The notes under the pieces are model-generated. The model was given only the letters and a program-made list of their open reading frames with translations. It was not told the DNA's origin and did no database searches. Below are positions 36,109-44,879 of a stretch of 64,000 nucleotides of DNA, piece after piece. Where the stretch lies: contig NZ_JAGHMH010000011.1 of the NCBI RefSeq assembly GCF_017741935.1, forward strand, positions 1 through 64,000, in the 5' to 3' direction. The translations under genes were made by a program, and so were the position numbers. Numbering within the stretch: the first letter of the stretch is position 1; each line of letters begins with the position of its first letter. Source of the DNA: Rhizobium sp. 16-449-1b. Its GTDB lineage: Bacteria; Pseudomonadota; Alphaproteobacteria; Rhizobiales; Rhizobiaceae.

Positions 36109-37490
36109 TCCGCCGTCCTCCTCGGTAGTGTCATGCATATGCGGGTGCCGGTCTTCGCGTCGGACGCGATGTCGAGACGTCCACCAAGCCCGGCGAGCCG
36201 TTCCTCCAGGCCGGCAAGGCCAAGGCCGTCTTCGTCGCCCGACCGGACGAAGCCGGTTCCGTTATCTTCGACGGCGATCCTGATATGCTGGTCGTCCTCA
36301 GCCGCCGTGACGGAAATTTTCGACGCGCCGGCATGCCGGGTGGCGTTGCTAAGCGCTTCCTGGATAAAGCGATAGGCGCAGATCTTGGCGGCCTGCGCGG
36401 GGATATCGAGGGGACCCACATTCGAGATGATCCTGGTGCGCGAACGCGTCTCGTGCGCCTGGATGGCGCGGCGGACGACATCGTCGCCCGAGAGCGTCTC
36501 GAGTTCGGGCAGCGTCAGGCCGCGGCAGATGTCGCGGATCTCCTGGATGGCTTCGGTGATCGAGCTGCTGACGAGCGATTCGTCGTCGCCCTTCGCCTTG
36601 CCCTTGGCTATCGCCTCCAGCCTCAACGCGGCAAAGCCGAGCAGCTGTGCCGGGCCGTCATGCAGCTCAGCGGAGATGCGGCGCAGATAGCGCTCGTTGA
36701 GCGTCGCCGTGCGCTGGTTTGCCCTGTCGGCCCGCTTTCGCAGGGCGCGGTTGAGGTCGAGCATCCGCGACAGCTCGATCACCTGCGCGTCGAGCGACCG
36801 GCGCTGGACATCGATCAGATGGCTGCCTCTGGCGACGATGATGAAGAGCAGCGCAAGCATGCCGGCCGTCACCGTGCCGACGACCAGCCAGCTCTGCAAC
36901 CTGGCCACCGCGAGTTCCGCACGCAGGTCGCTGGCGATCTCGTAGAATTCCGCGACACCGATGATGTCGCCCGACCAGGGTTCGCGGATTGGACTGTAGA
37001 TCTCCAGAAGGGGCTGGCCGCTTTTCTGCTCCAGCTGGTTTTCCTCGCCCTTGAGGTCGTCGAATTCCGCGTGAACCGAACCGGAAAGTGCCGTGGCAAG
37101 CCCCTCGGTCATCGAGAAGTGTTTGCCCACAAGGCTGGGCTCGCTGCTAAAAAGCACTGTTCCATCGGGGCGCCAGATCTTGAACGAATAGAGCCTGTCG
37201 CGCAGCACGCCCTGCTGCAATGTTTCGGTCAGCGCCAGCTTGGCGCCTTCGCCAAGCGAGGTGGCCGAGGCGAGTTCCTGTGTGAGCGGGGCGATGATGC
37301 TGTCGACATAGAGCGCGGTGGCATTGGCGGCGTTGCGCACCGCCGCTCCCTCGATGCGGCTCGTCACCCATAGCCCGATAAGCGCCATGCCGAGCACGAG
37401 CACAAGGCCACCGGCGATGCCGAATTGCCACGCCAAAGTAAGCCTTTGGCGCAATATCTTGCGGGGTTGGGTGATCGAAACGACATTCAT
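36105..37490 (-). CDS. Membrane sensor histidine kinase (HisKA_3/NarX type)
   Basis: A 461-residue kinase. One helix at 20-42, an extracytoplasmic sensor domain at about 45-198 with CACHE-like features (ALYVDSIIAPLTQELASATS; SFKIWRPDGTVLFSSEPSLVG), a second helix at 200-220, a coiled linker and the HisKA_3 box RRISAELHDGPAQL with H277, then an HATPase_c domain with EALSNATRHAGASK and VEDNGTGF. It phosphorylates the downstream response regulator. ATG 37490 is preferred over the frame start 37535. Nothing in the sensor domain identifies its ligand. It is the first gene of the pair. Confidence 0.9.
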   Translation of the reverse strand: MNVVSITQPRKILRQRLTLAWQFGIAGGLVLVLGMALIGLWVTSRIEGAAVRNAANATALYVDSIIAPLTQELASATSLGEGAKLALTETLQQGVLRDRLYSFKIWRPDGTVLFSSEPSLVGKHFSMTEGLATALSGSVHAEFDDLKGEENQLEQKSGQPLLEIYSPIREPWSGDIIGVAEFYEIASDLRAELAVARLQSWLVVGTVTAGMLALLFIIVARGSHLIDVQRRSLDAQVIELSRMLDLNRALRKRADRANQRTATLNERYLRRISAELHDGPAQLLGFAALRLEAIAKGKAKGDDESLVSSSITEAIQEIRDICRGLTLPELETLSGDDVVRRAIQAHETRSRTRIISNVGPLDIPAQAAKICAYRFIQEALSNATRHAGASKISVTAAEDDQHIRIAVEDNGTGFVRSGDEDGLGLAGLEERLAGLGGRLDIASDAKTGTRICMTLPRRTAE

Positions 37491-37671
37491 CGCGCTAGCA
37501 TATCGATGTTTCCGCCTAAGCAGAAGAAGGACCAATGGCCGTTCTGCACGGACGAAAGCCGGTGAAATTGGCGGTGTGGACAGCGGAGTATGCGTCGTCT
37601 GGAATATTGAGAATTAGGTAAGGTTCTGGCGCTAGGCTGGTTAGCGTTAACGAAGCCTTACTCGGTAGAAG

Positions 37672-38022
37672 ATGATTCGGCGCATCCTCATTGTTGTGGT
37701 GATCATGCTGACCACGATCGGCAGTGCGCAGCTTTGCCTGCCGAGCGCTTCCTTCGCGGCCCCCTGTCAGACCGAAGTCATCGCCGAAGGCGATGCGCTC
37801 TCCGGTGACGACAGCCGCGACGTCAGCCATATCCATGACGCCGAGCACTGGACGCGGCGGCCGCCTGTGGATGCCTGGCCCAGCGCCTGGGAGCTCGCCG
37901 ACATAAGCTACCATCCCAATCTCCCGATCCATCTCGAAGGCCGGACGCTCGATCCCATGTATCGGCCGCCGATCGTCGGCGGCGCTCTTTCCCGTCCCGT
38001 TTCCCTAGCCAGAGCAGCCTGA
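37672..38022 (+). CDS. Small secreted hypothetical protein
   Basis: A 116-residue protein with a signal peptide (MIRRILIVVVIMLTTIGSAQ, cleaved near ASFAA). The mature part has one Cys and is rich in Asp, His, Pro and Trp, with HIHDAEHWTRRPP and a closing LDPMYRPPIVGGALSRP. No domain is recognised. It sits between the divergent kinase operon and the FtsI-like gene, 109 bases before the latter, so it may share the control region. Open frame and signal peptide support it as real. Confidence 0.55.
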   Translation: MIRRILIVVVIMLTTIGSAQLCLPSASFAAPCQTEVIAEGDALSGDDSRDVSHIHDAEHWTRRPPVDAWPSAWELADISYHPNLPIHLEGRTLDPMYRPPIVGGALSRPVSLARAA

Positions 38023-38130
38023 CGATATCAGGGCTGCTCGAGAGAGAGCCCCGATGTTGTTACTCGTCAACGCACCCAAGAGCCTTCCTGCCTTGCCGCG
38101 ATATCTCCGGATACCGGGAGCGCGCGCACG

Positions 38131-39885
38131 ATGACCCTCGTATCGAAAATCATCCTCGCCAAACGCCGCAGCCATCTCAATGTCTCGGCGCTCAACAGGG
38201 GGCGCCGAAAGAAGGTCGATCTCTACCGGCAGGGCAAGACGCGTGTGCTTCTGGTCGCGCTGGCGCTCGTCATGGGCTTTACGGCCAGTGCCGCTCGGCT
38301 TGTCGAATACGGGGCTCGCGATCCCGAGGCGACATCCGGCATCCTGCCATCGGACAAGCTGCTGGCCTCGCGGCCCGACATTCTCGACCGGCACGGGCAA
38401 TTGCTGGCGACCGACGTTCGCACCGTCTCGATGTTCGCCGAGCCCAACAAGATCGTCGATGTCGATGATGCGGTGGAGAAGCTCGCCACGATCTTCCCCG
38501 ATCTCGATCGGCGGGGGACATACGCCAAGCTTTCCGTGAAATCGTCACGCTTCGCATGGCTGCGCCGGCAGATCACGCCGCGTCAGCAGAGCCAGATTCT
38601 CGAACTGGGCATCCCGGGTGTCGGCTTCCGCCCGGAGAAGAAGCGGTTCTATCCGGGTGGGAATACGGCGGCGCACGTTCTCGGCTATGTCGATATCGAC
38701 AATCGCGGCGTCGCCGGAATGGAGCGCTACCTCGATCAGCAGGGGTTGCTCGACCTTCGCGCCGCCGGCCTGACGAGCGACATGCCGCTGGAGCCGGTGA
38801 AGCTCTCCATCGATCTGCGCGTGCAGAACATCGTGCGCGAAGTTGCCGCCGAAGCCATGGTCAAATACCGCGCGGAAGCCGCCGGCGCCGTCATTCTCGA
38901 CGTGGAGACGGGCGAGGTTCTGGCGATGGCGTCGGTTCCCGACTTCGATCCCAACCAGCCGTCGCGAACGCTTGCGAACGGGAAGGTCGACAAGGAATAC
39001 GAGAAGGGCTGGTTCAACCGCATCAGCAACGCGACATTCGAGATGGGCTCGACCTTCAAGAGCTTCACGCTGGCGATGGGCCTGGATGAAGGCAAGATCA
39101 ACCTGAACTCGATGGTCGACGCTACCCGGCCGATCCGCATGGGCGGCTTCATCATCAAGGACTTCAAGGGCAAGAACCGCGTTCTCTCGATCCCCGAGGT
39201 CTTCCAGTATTCCTCGAACATCGGCACCGCCGCGGTTGCCGACATGGTCGGCATCGACCGCCACCGGGAATTCCTGACCAAGCTGGGGCTGCTCTCCAAG
39301 ATGGAGACGGAGATGCCAGGCGTTGCGACGCCGACGCAGCCGCGAACCTGGAAGAAGATCAACTCGGTGACGATCTCCTTCGGCCACGGTGTCGCGACGA
39401 CGCCGCTTCAGACGGCGGTCGCGGCCGCCTCGCTGATCAACGGCGGCAAGCTTTTGCCTCCGACCTTCCTGCCGCGCAGTTCCCAGCAGGCGGGGGATAT
39501 CGCCAAGCTCGTTCTGAGCGACAAGACCAGCCAGGACATGCGCTACCTCTACACCTGGAACGGCATCAAGGGCTCCGGTCGCAGCGCCCAGGTCGAAGGC
39601 TTCAACATCGGCGGCAAGACGGGCACGGCGGACAAGGTGGTCGACGGCCGCTATGCGAGCGACAAGAACTTCAACGCGTTCGTCGCCGCATTTCCGATGG
39701 ACCGGCCGAAATACATCGTGCTGACCATCATCGACGCGCCGGAGACGGGTGAGCATGGCGGCCGGACGGCGGCCTCGACGGCCGCCCCGATGATCAAATC
39801 CATCATCGGCCGCGCCGGGCCGCTGCTTGGCGTCGCGCCACGCTTCGGAAGCCCTGATGCGGAGTATCTGCTGGCGGACTACTGA
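38131..39885 (+). CDS. FtsI/PBP-like class B transpeptidase (paralogue)
   Basis: A 584-residue bitopic penicillin-binding protein: a basic cytosolic N-terminus, one membrane helix at 39-57, a dimerisation/pedestal domain, and a transpeptidase with the three active-site motifs S307-TF-K310, S361-S-N363 and K496-T-G498. It cross-links septal-type peptidoglycan by class B chemistry. The main FtsI of rhizobia lies in the dcw cell-division cluster with mraW and murE; none of those flank this gene, so this is likely a second, accessory FtsI-like protein. Neighbours are a two-component system and a secreted protein on the left and an adenylate cyclase on the right. Confidence 0.9.
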   Translation: MTLVSKIILAKRRSHLNVSALNRGRRKKVDLYRQGKTRVLLVALALVMGFTASAARLVEYGARDPEATSGILPSDKLLASRPDILDRHGQLLATDVRTVSMFAEPNKIVDVDDAVEKLATIFPDLDRRGTYAKLSVKSSRFAWLRRQITPRQQSQILELGIPGVGFRPEKKRFYPGGNTAAHVLGYVDIDNRGVAGMERYLDQQGLLDLRAAGLTSDMPLEPVKLSIDLRVQNIVREVAAEAMVKYRAEAAGAVILDVETGEVLAMASVPDFDPNQPSRTLANGKVDKEYEKGWFNRISNATFEMGSTFKSFTLAMGLDEGKINLNSMVDATRPIRMGGFIIKDFKGKNRVLSIPEVFQYSSNIGTAAVADMVGIDRHREFLTKLGLLSKMETEMPGVATPTQPRTWKKINSVTISFGHGVATTPLQTAVAAASLINGGKLLPPTFLPRSSQQAGDIAKLVLSDKTSQDMRYLYTWNGIKGSGRSAQVEGFNIGGKTGTADKVVDGRYASDKNFNAFVAAFPMDRPKYIVLTIIDAPETGEHGGRTAASTAAPMIKSIIGRAGPLLGVAPRFGSPDAEYLLADY

Positions 39886-39961
39886 GCGGAACAAGGCGCC
39901 TAAGGGAGGCGCCGCCGGCCTCCAAGGCGCCGCGATGGATTTCGGGTGCTAGGGGATGTAG

Positions 39962-40000
39962 GATTGTTGCAGGGAATGCGCGCATATCCATGCAACAATC
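39962..40000 (+). promoter_or_regulatory. Inverted repeat upstream of the adenylate cyclase gene
   Basis: GATTGTTGCA (39962-39971) and TGCAACAATC (39991-40000) are perfect 10-base inverted arms separated by 19 bases, ending 27 bases before the ATG at 40027. They are placed as an operator or as a leader hairpin next to the AGGAGCGG ribosome site. Confidence 0.55.
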
Positions 40001-40026
40001 TTGTCCTTGCAGGAGCGGCCGCCGCG

Positions 40027-41790
40027 ATGGATCGAAAGCTTGCAGCCATCCTCTGCACCGATGTCGTCGGCTTCAGCCGTCTTGCCGCGCTTGACGAGGA
40101 GCGCACCCTCCAGTCGCTCCACATTTGCCATGTGCATATCGCGGACTTGGTGGGCGAGCACGGCGGACGCGTCTTCGGCAGCGCGGGCGATGGGCTGGTC
40201 GCGGAGTTCCCCAGCGCGGTTCAAGCCACCAGGTGCGCGGTGGAGATCCAGCGCCAGCTCCACCGCCATTTCGAAGGCTTGCCGACCGACCGGCGCCTCG
40301 AGTTCCGCATCGGGGTCAACCTCGGTGACGTAGTTGTCGCGGGGGACGATCTGCTCGGTGACGGCGTCAATATCGCGGCCCGCCTGCAGGAGATAGCCGG
40401 ACCGTCGGGGATCTCAATCTCCGGCTCTGTTCGCGAGCACCTCGACGGCAAGGTTCCGTTTGCGCTTGCCAGCCTCGGCGAGCGTGTCCTGAAGAACATA
40501 CCGAGGCCGATTTCGGTCTTTCGCGTGGACTGGTCACAAGAGGCCAGCGACGATCAGGTCGTAACTTCGGTCTGGTCCGCCAACCGGCTCGACAAGGATC
40601 AGCCGTCGCTTGTCGTCATGCCCTTCGACAATCTCAGCGGCCCGAGCGACGGATATTTCGTGGACGGGGTGGTGGAGGAGATCACGGCGGCGCTGTCGCG
40701 TGTCCGGGACTTCTTCGTCATCGCCCGCCAATCCGCCTTTACCTACAAAGGCAAGTTCATCGATGTCCGTGACGTCGGCAGGGAGCTCGGGGTCGCCTAC
40801 GTTGTCGAGGGCACGGTTCGCCGCGGCGGGGACCGGTTGCGCATTTCCGTCCAACTGGTCGACGCCGAACGGCGGACCCAGCTCTGGTCGGAGCGCTACG
40901 AGGGCATGACCAAGGACCTCTTCGAATTCCAGGACCGGATTGCGGCGCAAGTCGCGGGCGCGATCCATCCGGCCATCCGCAGCGCTGAAATCGAGCTGGC
41001 GAAGCGCAAGCCACCCAGCAGCCTGCGTGCCTACGACCTTGTCATGCGCGCCTGTCCATACCTCTGGGGCCACAACAAGGACGGCATCGCGCGCGCCATT
41101 CCGCTTCTGCAGGACGCGATCGCGGTCGACCCGGCCTACGGCCGCGCTCATGCGTTTCTGGCCTGGTGTCACGCCCAGAACCTCGGCTACATCTGGACCG
41201 AAGATCCGGAACGGGAACTCGCGCTCTCGCTTGTCGCGATCGATGCCGCATCCCGCGCGATCGACGATGACCCGACGGCCCTGACCGCGGTCGGCGGAGC
41301 AATCAGCCATTGTGGCGATCAGCCGCGCGCGGCGGTCTATTTGGAGAGGGCGTTGTCGCTCGATCCGAATAATTCCTGGGCATGGGCGAGATTTGGCTGG
41401 GTCGCAAGCTACAGGGGAGAGCCTGATCGCGCCAAGGAGCGCTTCGAGCGCGCGATGACGCTCAGTCCCGCCGATCCGCTTGCCTTCAACATGCGGATGG
41501 GTTTCGCACTGGCGCTGGCTCTTGCAGGCTCTCTCTCCGAAGCGGTGTCGATCGCCCGCGAGGTCGTCACCCGACATCCCGATGTGACGTGGCCCTACCG
41601 GATGATGACGGCTTGGGCGTCGATGCAGGGAGATGAGGAGACGGCGCGCTGGGCGGCTACGAAGTTGCTTGCAGCAGAGCCGGATTTCACGATCGAGCGC
41701 TATCTGACCCGACCGGTCTTTCGCGCCGTGCCGACCTGGGCGGATGAGATGGCCGAGGGATTGCGCAAGGCTGGCCTGCCAGAGCAGTGA
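40027..41790 (+). CDS. Class III adenylate cyclase with TolB-like and TPR domains
   Basis: A 587-residue protein. Residues 1-165 are a class III cyclase catalytic domain (ILCTDVVGFSRLAALDEERT with D12, and GSAGDGLVAEFPSA with D55 as the paired metal Asp, then RIGVNLGDVVV). Residues about 185-320 form a TolB-N-like domain beginning VVMPFDNLSGPSDGYFVDGV, which is followed by TPR-type helices to the C-terminus. This combination is very common in Rhizobiales and is predicted cytosolic. It should make cAMP in response to an unknown cue. ATG 40027 has AGGAGCGG upstream; the frame begins at 39946 but includes the inverted repeat and has no cyclase-like sequence. Confidence 0.9.
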   Translation: MDRKLAAILCTDVVGFSRLAALDEERTLQSLHICHVHIADLVGEHGGRVFGSAGDGLVAEFPSAVQATRCAVEIQRQLHRHFEGLPTDRRLEFRIGVNLGDVVVAGDDLLGDGVNIAARLQEIAGPSGISISGSVREHLDGKVPFALASLGERVLKNIPRPISVFRVDWSQEASDDQVVTSVWSANRLDKDQPSLVVMPFDNLSGPSDGYFVDGVVEEITAALSRVRDFFVIARQSAFTYKGKFIDVRDVGRELGVAYVVEGTVRRGGDRLRISVQLVDAERRTQLWSERYEGMTKDLFEFQDRIAAQVAGAIHPAIRSAEIELAKRKPPSSLRAYDLVMRACPYLWGHNKDGIARAIPLLQDAIAVDPAYGRAHAFLAWCHAQNLGYIWTEDPERELALSLVAIDAASRAIDDDPTALTAVGGAISHCGDQPRAAVYLERALSLDPNNSWAWARFGWVASYRGEPDRAKERFERAMTLSPADPLAFNMRMGFALALALAGSLSEAVSIAREVVTRHPDVTWPYRMMTAWASMQGDEETARWAATKLLAAEPDFTIERYLTRPVFRAVPTWADEMAEGLRKAGLPEQ

Positions 41791-41851
41791 GCCGACCGTG
41801 TCGCGGCTGTCGCCACGACGCAGATGAACGCCCCCATTCTGCGAATGCTTC

Positions 41852-41884
41852 GCAGCTGCATTAAAAACTGGAAGATGCAGTTGC
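41852..41884 (+). terminator. Hairpin after the adenylate cyclase gene
   Basis: GCAGCTGCAT (41852-41861) pairs with ATGCAGTTGC (41875-41884) with one G-T wobble and a 13-base loop. It stands 62 bases after the cyclase stop, followed by T-rich sequence around 41904-41935. Probable transcription terminator; the T run is not immediate, so confidence is moderate. Confidence 0.45.
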
Positions 41885-41964
41885 AAGTCATTGTTAAGTA
41901 GCGATTTTTTCTGTTTTCTTCTCCAATTTTGTCGTTGACACCAAGAGGCGGGTCGCCTACCCAG

Positions 41965-42085
41965 CGCTCATCGGGGAGTAGCCACCGCCTGAGGGCGGGA
42001 GCGCGTCAACATACTCGTGCGAGAGCACGTGGCGCGTTCGGCCGACGAGATCGGCTCGGCAAGACCGTGGCGGACATCACCTGGC
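41965..42085 (+). ncRNA. yybP-ykoY manganese riboswitch upstream of mntP
   Basis: The leader contains the conserved parts of the yybP-ykoY element: TCGGGGAGTAGCC at 41971, a CCGCC/GGCGG hairpin, GCGTCAACATACTCG at 42003, a CGTGC-GAGA-GCACG hairpin, and a closing part around GGCAAGACCGTGGCGGACA. This matches the E. coli mntP leader layout. Mn2+ binding is known to raise expression of the exporter. It ends about 50 bases before the mntP ATG. Boundaries are approximate. Confidence 0.85.
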
Positions 42086-42134
42086 CAAAACAGGGTGAAT
42101 TGGCTCAGCTACGAATCTCCTGAAGGGTTCAACC

Positions 42135-42698
42135 ATGTCATTGCTGTCGATCATCGTGCTGGCGTTCAGCATGTCCATGGACGCGTTCGCCGTCTCCGTC
42201 GGCCGGGGCGCTGCACTCGGTCGCCCGCGTTTCAGCGAGACGCTACGCACCGGCGTCGTCTTCGGTATCGTCGAGGCGATCACGCCGCTAATCGGCTGGG
42301 CGGCGGGTGTTGCCGCTGCCCGGTTCGTGACGGCGGTCGACCACTGGATCGCCTTCGGCCTGCTTGCCGCCGTCGGCATCAACATGCTCCGGGCAGCGAT
42401 GAGCACCGAGCAGGAAGAAGAAAAGAAGCCAGGCATGTCCTTTGCCATGCTGATCGCAACCGCGATCGGGACCAGCCTCGATGCCATGGCCGTCGGCGTT
42501 TCGTTGGCCTTCCTGGAGGTCAACATCCTGGTTATCGCGGTGGCGATCGGCGCCGCCACTTTCCTGATGGCATCGGGCGGGATGCTGGTCGGCCGCCTGA
42601 TCGGCGAGCGCTTCGGGCGCTACGCCGAGGGTGTCGCCGGCGTTGCGCTGATCATTCTCGGCTCGACCATTCTCTACGAACACCTGATGGCCGGCTGA
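42135..42698 (+). CDS. mntP: Manganese efflux pump MntP
   Basis: A 187-residue polytopic membrane protein with six helices. It opens with [23 protein letters not shown], where the Asp in MSMDAF is the conserved metal-pathway residue, and repeats the pattern in [17 protein letters not shown], giving the internal duplication of the MntP/YebN family. It exports Mn2+ and protects from manganese stress. Regulation by the riboswitch immediately upstream is supported by sequence. It is monocistronic; the next gene is convergent, 32 bases away. Confidence 0.95.
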   Translation: MSLLSIIVLAFSMSMDAFAVSVGRGAALGRPRFSETLRTGVVFGIVEAITPLIGWAAGVAAARFVTAVDHWIAFGLLAAVGINMLRAAMSTEQEEEKKPGMSFAMLIATAIGTSLDAMAVGVSLAFLEVNILVIAVAIGAATFLMASGGMLVGRLIGERFGRYAEGVAGVALIILGSTILYEHLMAG

Positions 42699-42730
42699 GG
42701 CGATCAGGCAAACGCGCGTAGTGGCGCGGG

Positions 42731-43696
42731 TCAGGCCTTGATCAGCCGGACCTCAGTTCCCCAGGGATCCATCGCGATATAGCCGCCGGGTACATGGCCG
42801 CCGATGCCGGCCGTGTTGAAGCGCTTGATCTGCTGCTCATAGAGCAGCGGTTCGGAGACCGTCAGCGAGAACCAGCTGAGGCCGGTCTTGGAGCTGTCGC
42901 GACCGCCGGCGCCGGCGCTGCGCCATGTGTTGACCGCCACGTGATGGTGATAGCCGCCCGACGAGAGGAAGGCTGCGTTGTCGCGCTCGGCGCTGGTGGC
43001 GGCAAGGCAGAGCAGATCCCGGTAGAAGCCGTTGGCCTCGTCGATGTCGCCGACGCGCAGATGGATATGGCCGATGCGCAAGCCTTCGGGTGCCGCGTCA
43101 TAGGTGTCCTTGGACATGTCGGTCAGCGCGGCGATCGCGTCAATATCGAGCTCCTTGGTGCCCATGGTGACGATGCCGTCCTTCCATTGCCACTGGTCTC
43201 GCGGCCGGTCGGAATAGACCTCGATGCCATTGCCTTCGGGGTCGGTCAGGTAGATCGCCTCGCTGACGCTGTGATCGGCGAAGCCATCCAGCGGGATCTT
43301 GGCGACGGCGGCATGCACCAGCCAACGCGCGAGATCGACCCGCGTCGGCATCAGATAGGCGATGTGGAAGAGGCCTGCCGAGGTCGGATCCTCGAAGCCG
43401 GCGTCCGGTATGCTGGTCAGGTAAAGTAGCGGTTCGTTGGCCACGCCGAGCATGACCTCGTCGGCGCTTTCGGCAAGCACCTTGAGGCGCAGCGTGTCTT
43501 GATAATAGCGGCTCATGCCGGGGAGGTCGCGGACGCGGAGCGCCGCGCTCTTGATATGCGCGGCGGTGGTCACGCCATATGGCAAAGCGGCTGCCGCCGG
43601 CATCGTGCCTGCTTCGGCCTTTACGGCATGATTGAATGCGGCTGCGAGCGAGCTCACGCCTGCGAGTTGCAGCATATGGCGGCGGCTGATGACCAT
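42731..43696 (-). CDS. VOC-family (glyoxalase/dioxygenase) protein with Tat signal
   Basis: A 321-residue protein of the vicinal-oxygen-chelate superfamily. Residues 1-25 carry a Tat-like signal (SRRHMLQLAGVSSLAAAF) so it may be exported. Two VOC halves follow: HIKSAALRVRDLPGMSRYYQ near residues 45-64 and GHIHLRVGDIDEANGFYRD in the second half, with the metal His in HIKSA, HIAYL, HIHLR and HHVAVN and a Glu near the C-terminus (WGTEVRLIK). This is the layout of catechol 2,3-dioxygenase-like (CatE) proteins, but substrate is unknown. I start at ATG 43696. It converges on mntP and is 108 bases from the next dehydrogenase stop. Confidence 0.75.
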   Translation of the reverse strand: MVISRRHMLQLAGVSSLAAAFNHAVKAEAGTMPAAAALPYGVTTAAHIKSAALRVRDLPGMSRYYQDTLRLKVLAESADEVMLGVANEPLLYLTSIPDAGFEDPTSAGLFHIAYLMPTRVDLARWLVHAAVAKIPLDGFADHSVSEAIYLTDPEGNGIEVYSDRPRDQWQWKDGIVTMGTKELDIDAIAALTDMSKDTYDAAPEGLRIGHIHLRVGDIDEANGFYRDLLCLAATSAERDNAAFLSSGGYHHHVAVNTWRSAGAGGRDSSKTGLSWFSLTVSEPLLYEQQIKRFNTAGIGGHVPGGYIAMDPWGTEVRLIKA

Positions 43697-43803
43697 TGAG
43701 ACGATCCGGTGGCTGGCATGTTTATTCCCCACCACCGCATCGGGCCTTCGGGCCGGTTCATCAAGTCAAAACTATGTGAGCCGGCCGTCGGTGTTTAGCA
43801 GCT

Positions 43804-44862
43804 TCAGAGCTTGACGGCTTGGCCGGTGCGCACACTTTCATCGGCCGCGAGGCAGATCTTTAGCGAGGTGACGGCGTCGTCCATATGGCGGGCGAGGTCG
43901 AGATCTTCCGTTATGGCGCGATAGACGAAATCCTGCTCGCGGTCGCACAGCATCTGGTGGTCGGGCTCGTCGTGCATGTCGAGCCAGTCGTCGGATCGAG
44001 CGAAAGCGCCCTTAGCATCGGTTCCCGCGTGGTGGACGCGCAGGCGCGACGTCTTGGTGTGGGCGTCCAGGCTGGCGGAGCTTGCGCCTTCATCCATCAC
44101 GATCGAGACCGAGCCGTTAGGTGAGATCACGTCTTTGACGAAGAAGGCCGTCTCCGACATCATCGGCCCCCAGCCCGCCTCGTACCAGCCGACGCTGCCA
44201 TCCTCGAACAGCACCTGGAAGTGGCCATAATTATACATGCCCTTGGGCAGGCCCTGCGCCAGCCCGACGCCCATGCCGCGCACTTCGACCGGCTTGGAAT
44301 CGGTGATCTGGCACATGACGTCGACATAATGCACGCCGCAATCGACGATCGGCGAGGTCGTCTGCATGATGGAGCGGTGAATGTCCCATGCCGCGCCGCT
44401 CGATTGCTGATTGAGGTTCATGCGGAACACGTAGGGACCGCCGAGGCTGCGCGATTCGGCGATCATCCGCATCCACGAGGGATGATGGCGCAGGATGTAG
44501 CCGATGACGAGCTTGCGGCCATTGGCCTTGGCGGTGGCAACAACCCGCTCCGCATCCGCGACATTGGCCGCGAGTGGCTTTTCGACGAATACGTGGGCGC
44601 CGCTTTCAAGGGCTGCAACCGCCATGTCGGCATGGGTGTTGGTGTGCGTGGCGACGGAGACGACATCAGGCGAGAATTCGGCGAGCGCGGCGGCATAGTC
44701 GTTACGCAGGGGATAGCCGGAAAGCTCTTCCGGAAGCGTCGGCGTCGAGCGGTTGACGAGACCGACGATCTCGAAGCCGGGATGCGCGTGGTAAGCGAGC
44801 GCGTGGCTCTTGCCCATCTGGCCGAGGCCGACCACGAGGACCTTGAGTTTTTGATTTGTCAT
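43804..44862 (-). CDS. Gfo/Idh/MocA-family oxidoreductase of the GMC cluster
   Basis: A 352-residue dehydrogenase with VLVVGLGQMGKSHALAY (GLGQMG at 12-17), the EKP at 94-96 in HVFVEKPLAANV, and IVDCGVHYVDVM, where the His is the usual catalytic residue. It lies 17 bases from the GMC oxidoreductase on the same strand, so both are cotranscribed leftward after it. Together with two TIM-barrel sugar isomerase-like genes nearby it makes a small sugar or cyclitol oxidation unit. The substrate is not identifiable. Confidence 0.87.
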   Translation of the reverse strand: MTNQKLKVLVVGLGQMGKSHALAYHAHPGFEIVGLVNRSTPTLPEELSGYPLRNDYAAALAEFSPDVVSVATHTNTHADMAVAALESGAHVFVEKPLAANVADAERVVATAKANGRKLVIGYILRHHPSWMRMIAESRSLGGPYVFRMNLNQQSSGAAWDIHRSIMQTTSPIVDCGVHYVDVMCQITDSKPVEVRGMGVGLAQGLPKGMYNYGHFQVLFEDGSVGWYEAGWGPMMSETAFFVKDVISPNGSVSIVMDEGASSASLDAHTKTSRLRVHHAGTDAKGAFARSDDWLDMHDEPDHQMLCDREQDFVYRAITEDLDLARHMDDAVTSLKICLAADESVRTGQAVKL

Positions 44863-44879
44863 GACATTCGCCTCGTTTT

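Noticed and set aside
38545..39894. 449-codon open frame on the minus strand
   Set aside because: Antisense to the FtsI-like gene with all three catalytic motifs.
39886..39935. Repeated GGCGCC blocks as a terminator of the FtsI-like gene
   Set aside because: Several alternative pairings are possible and there is no T tract; not strong enough to annotate.
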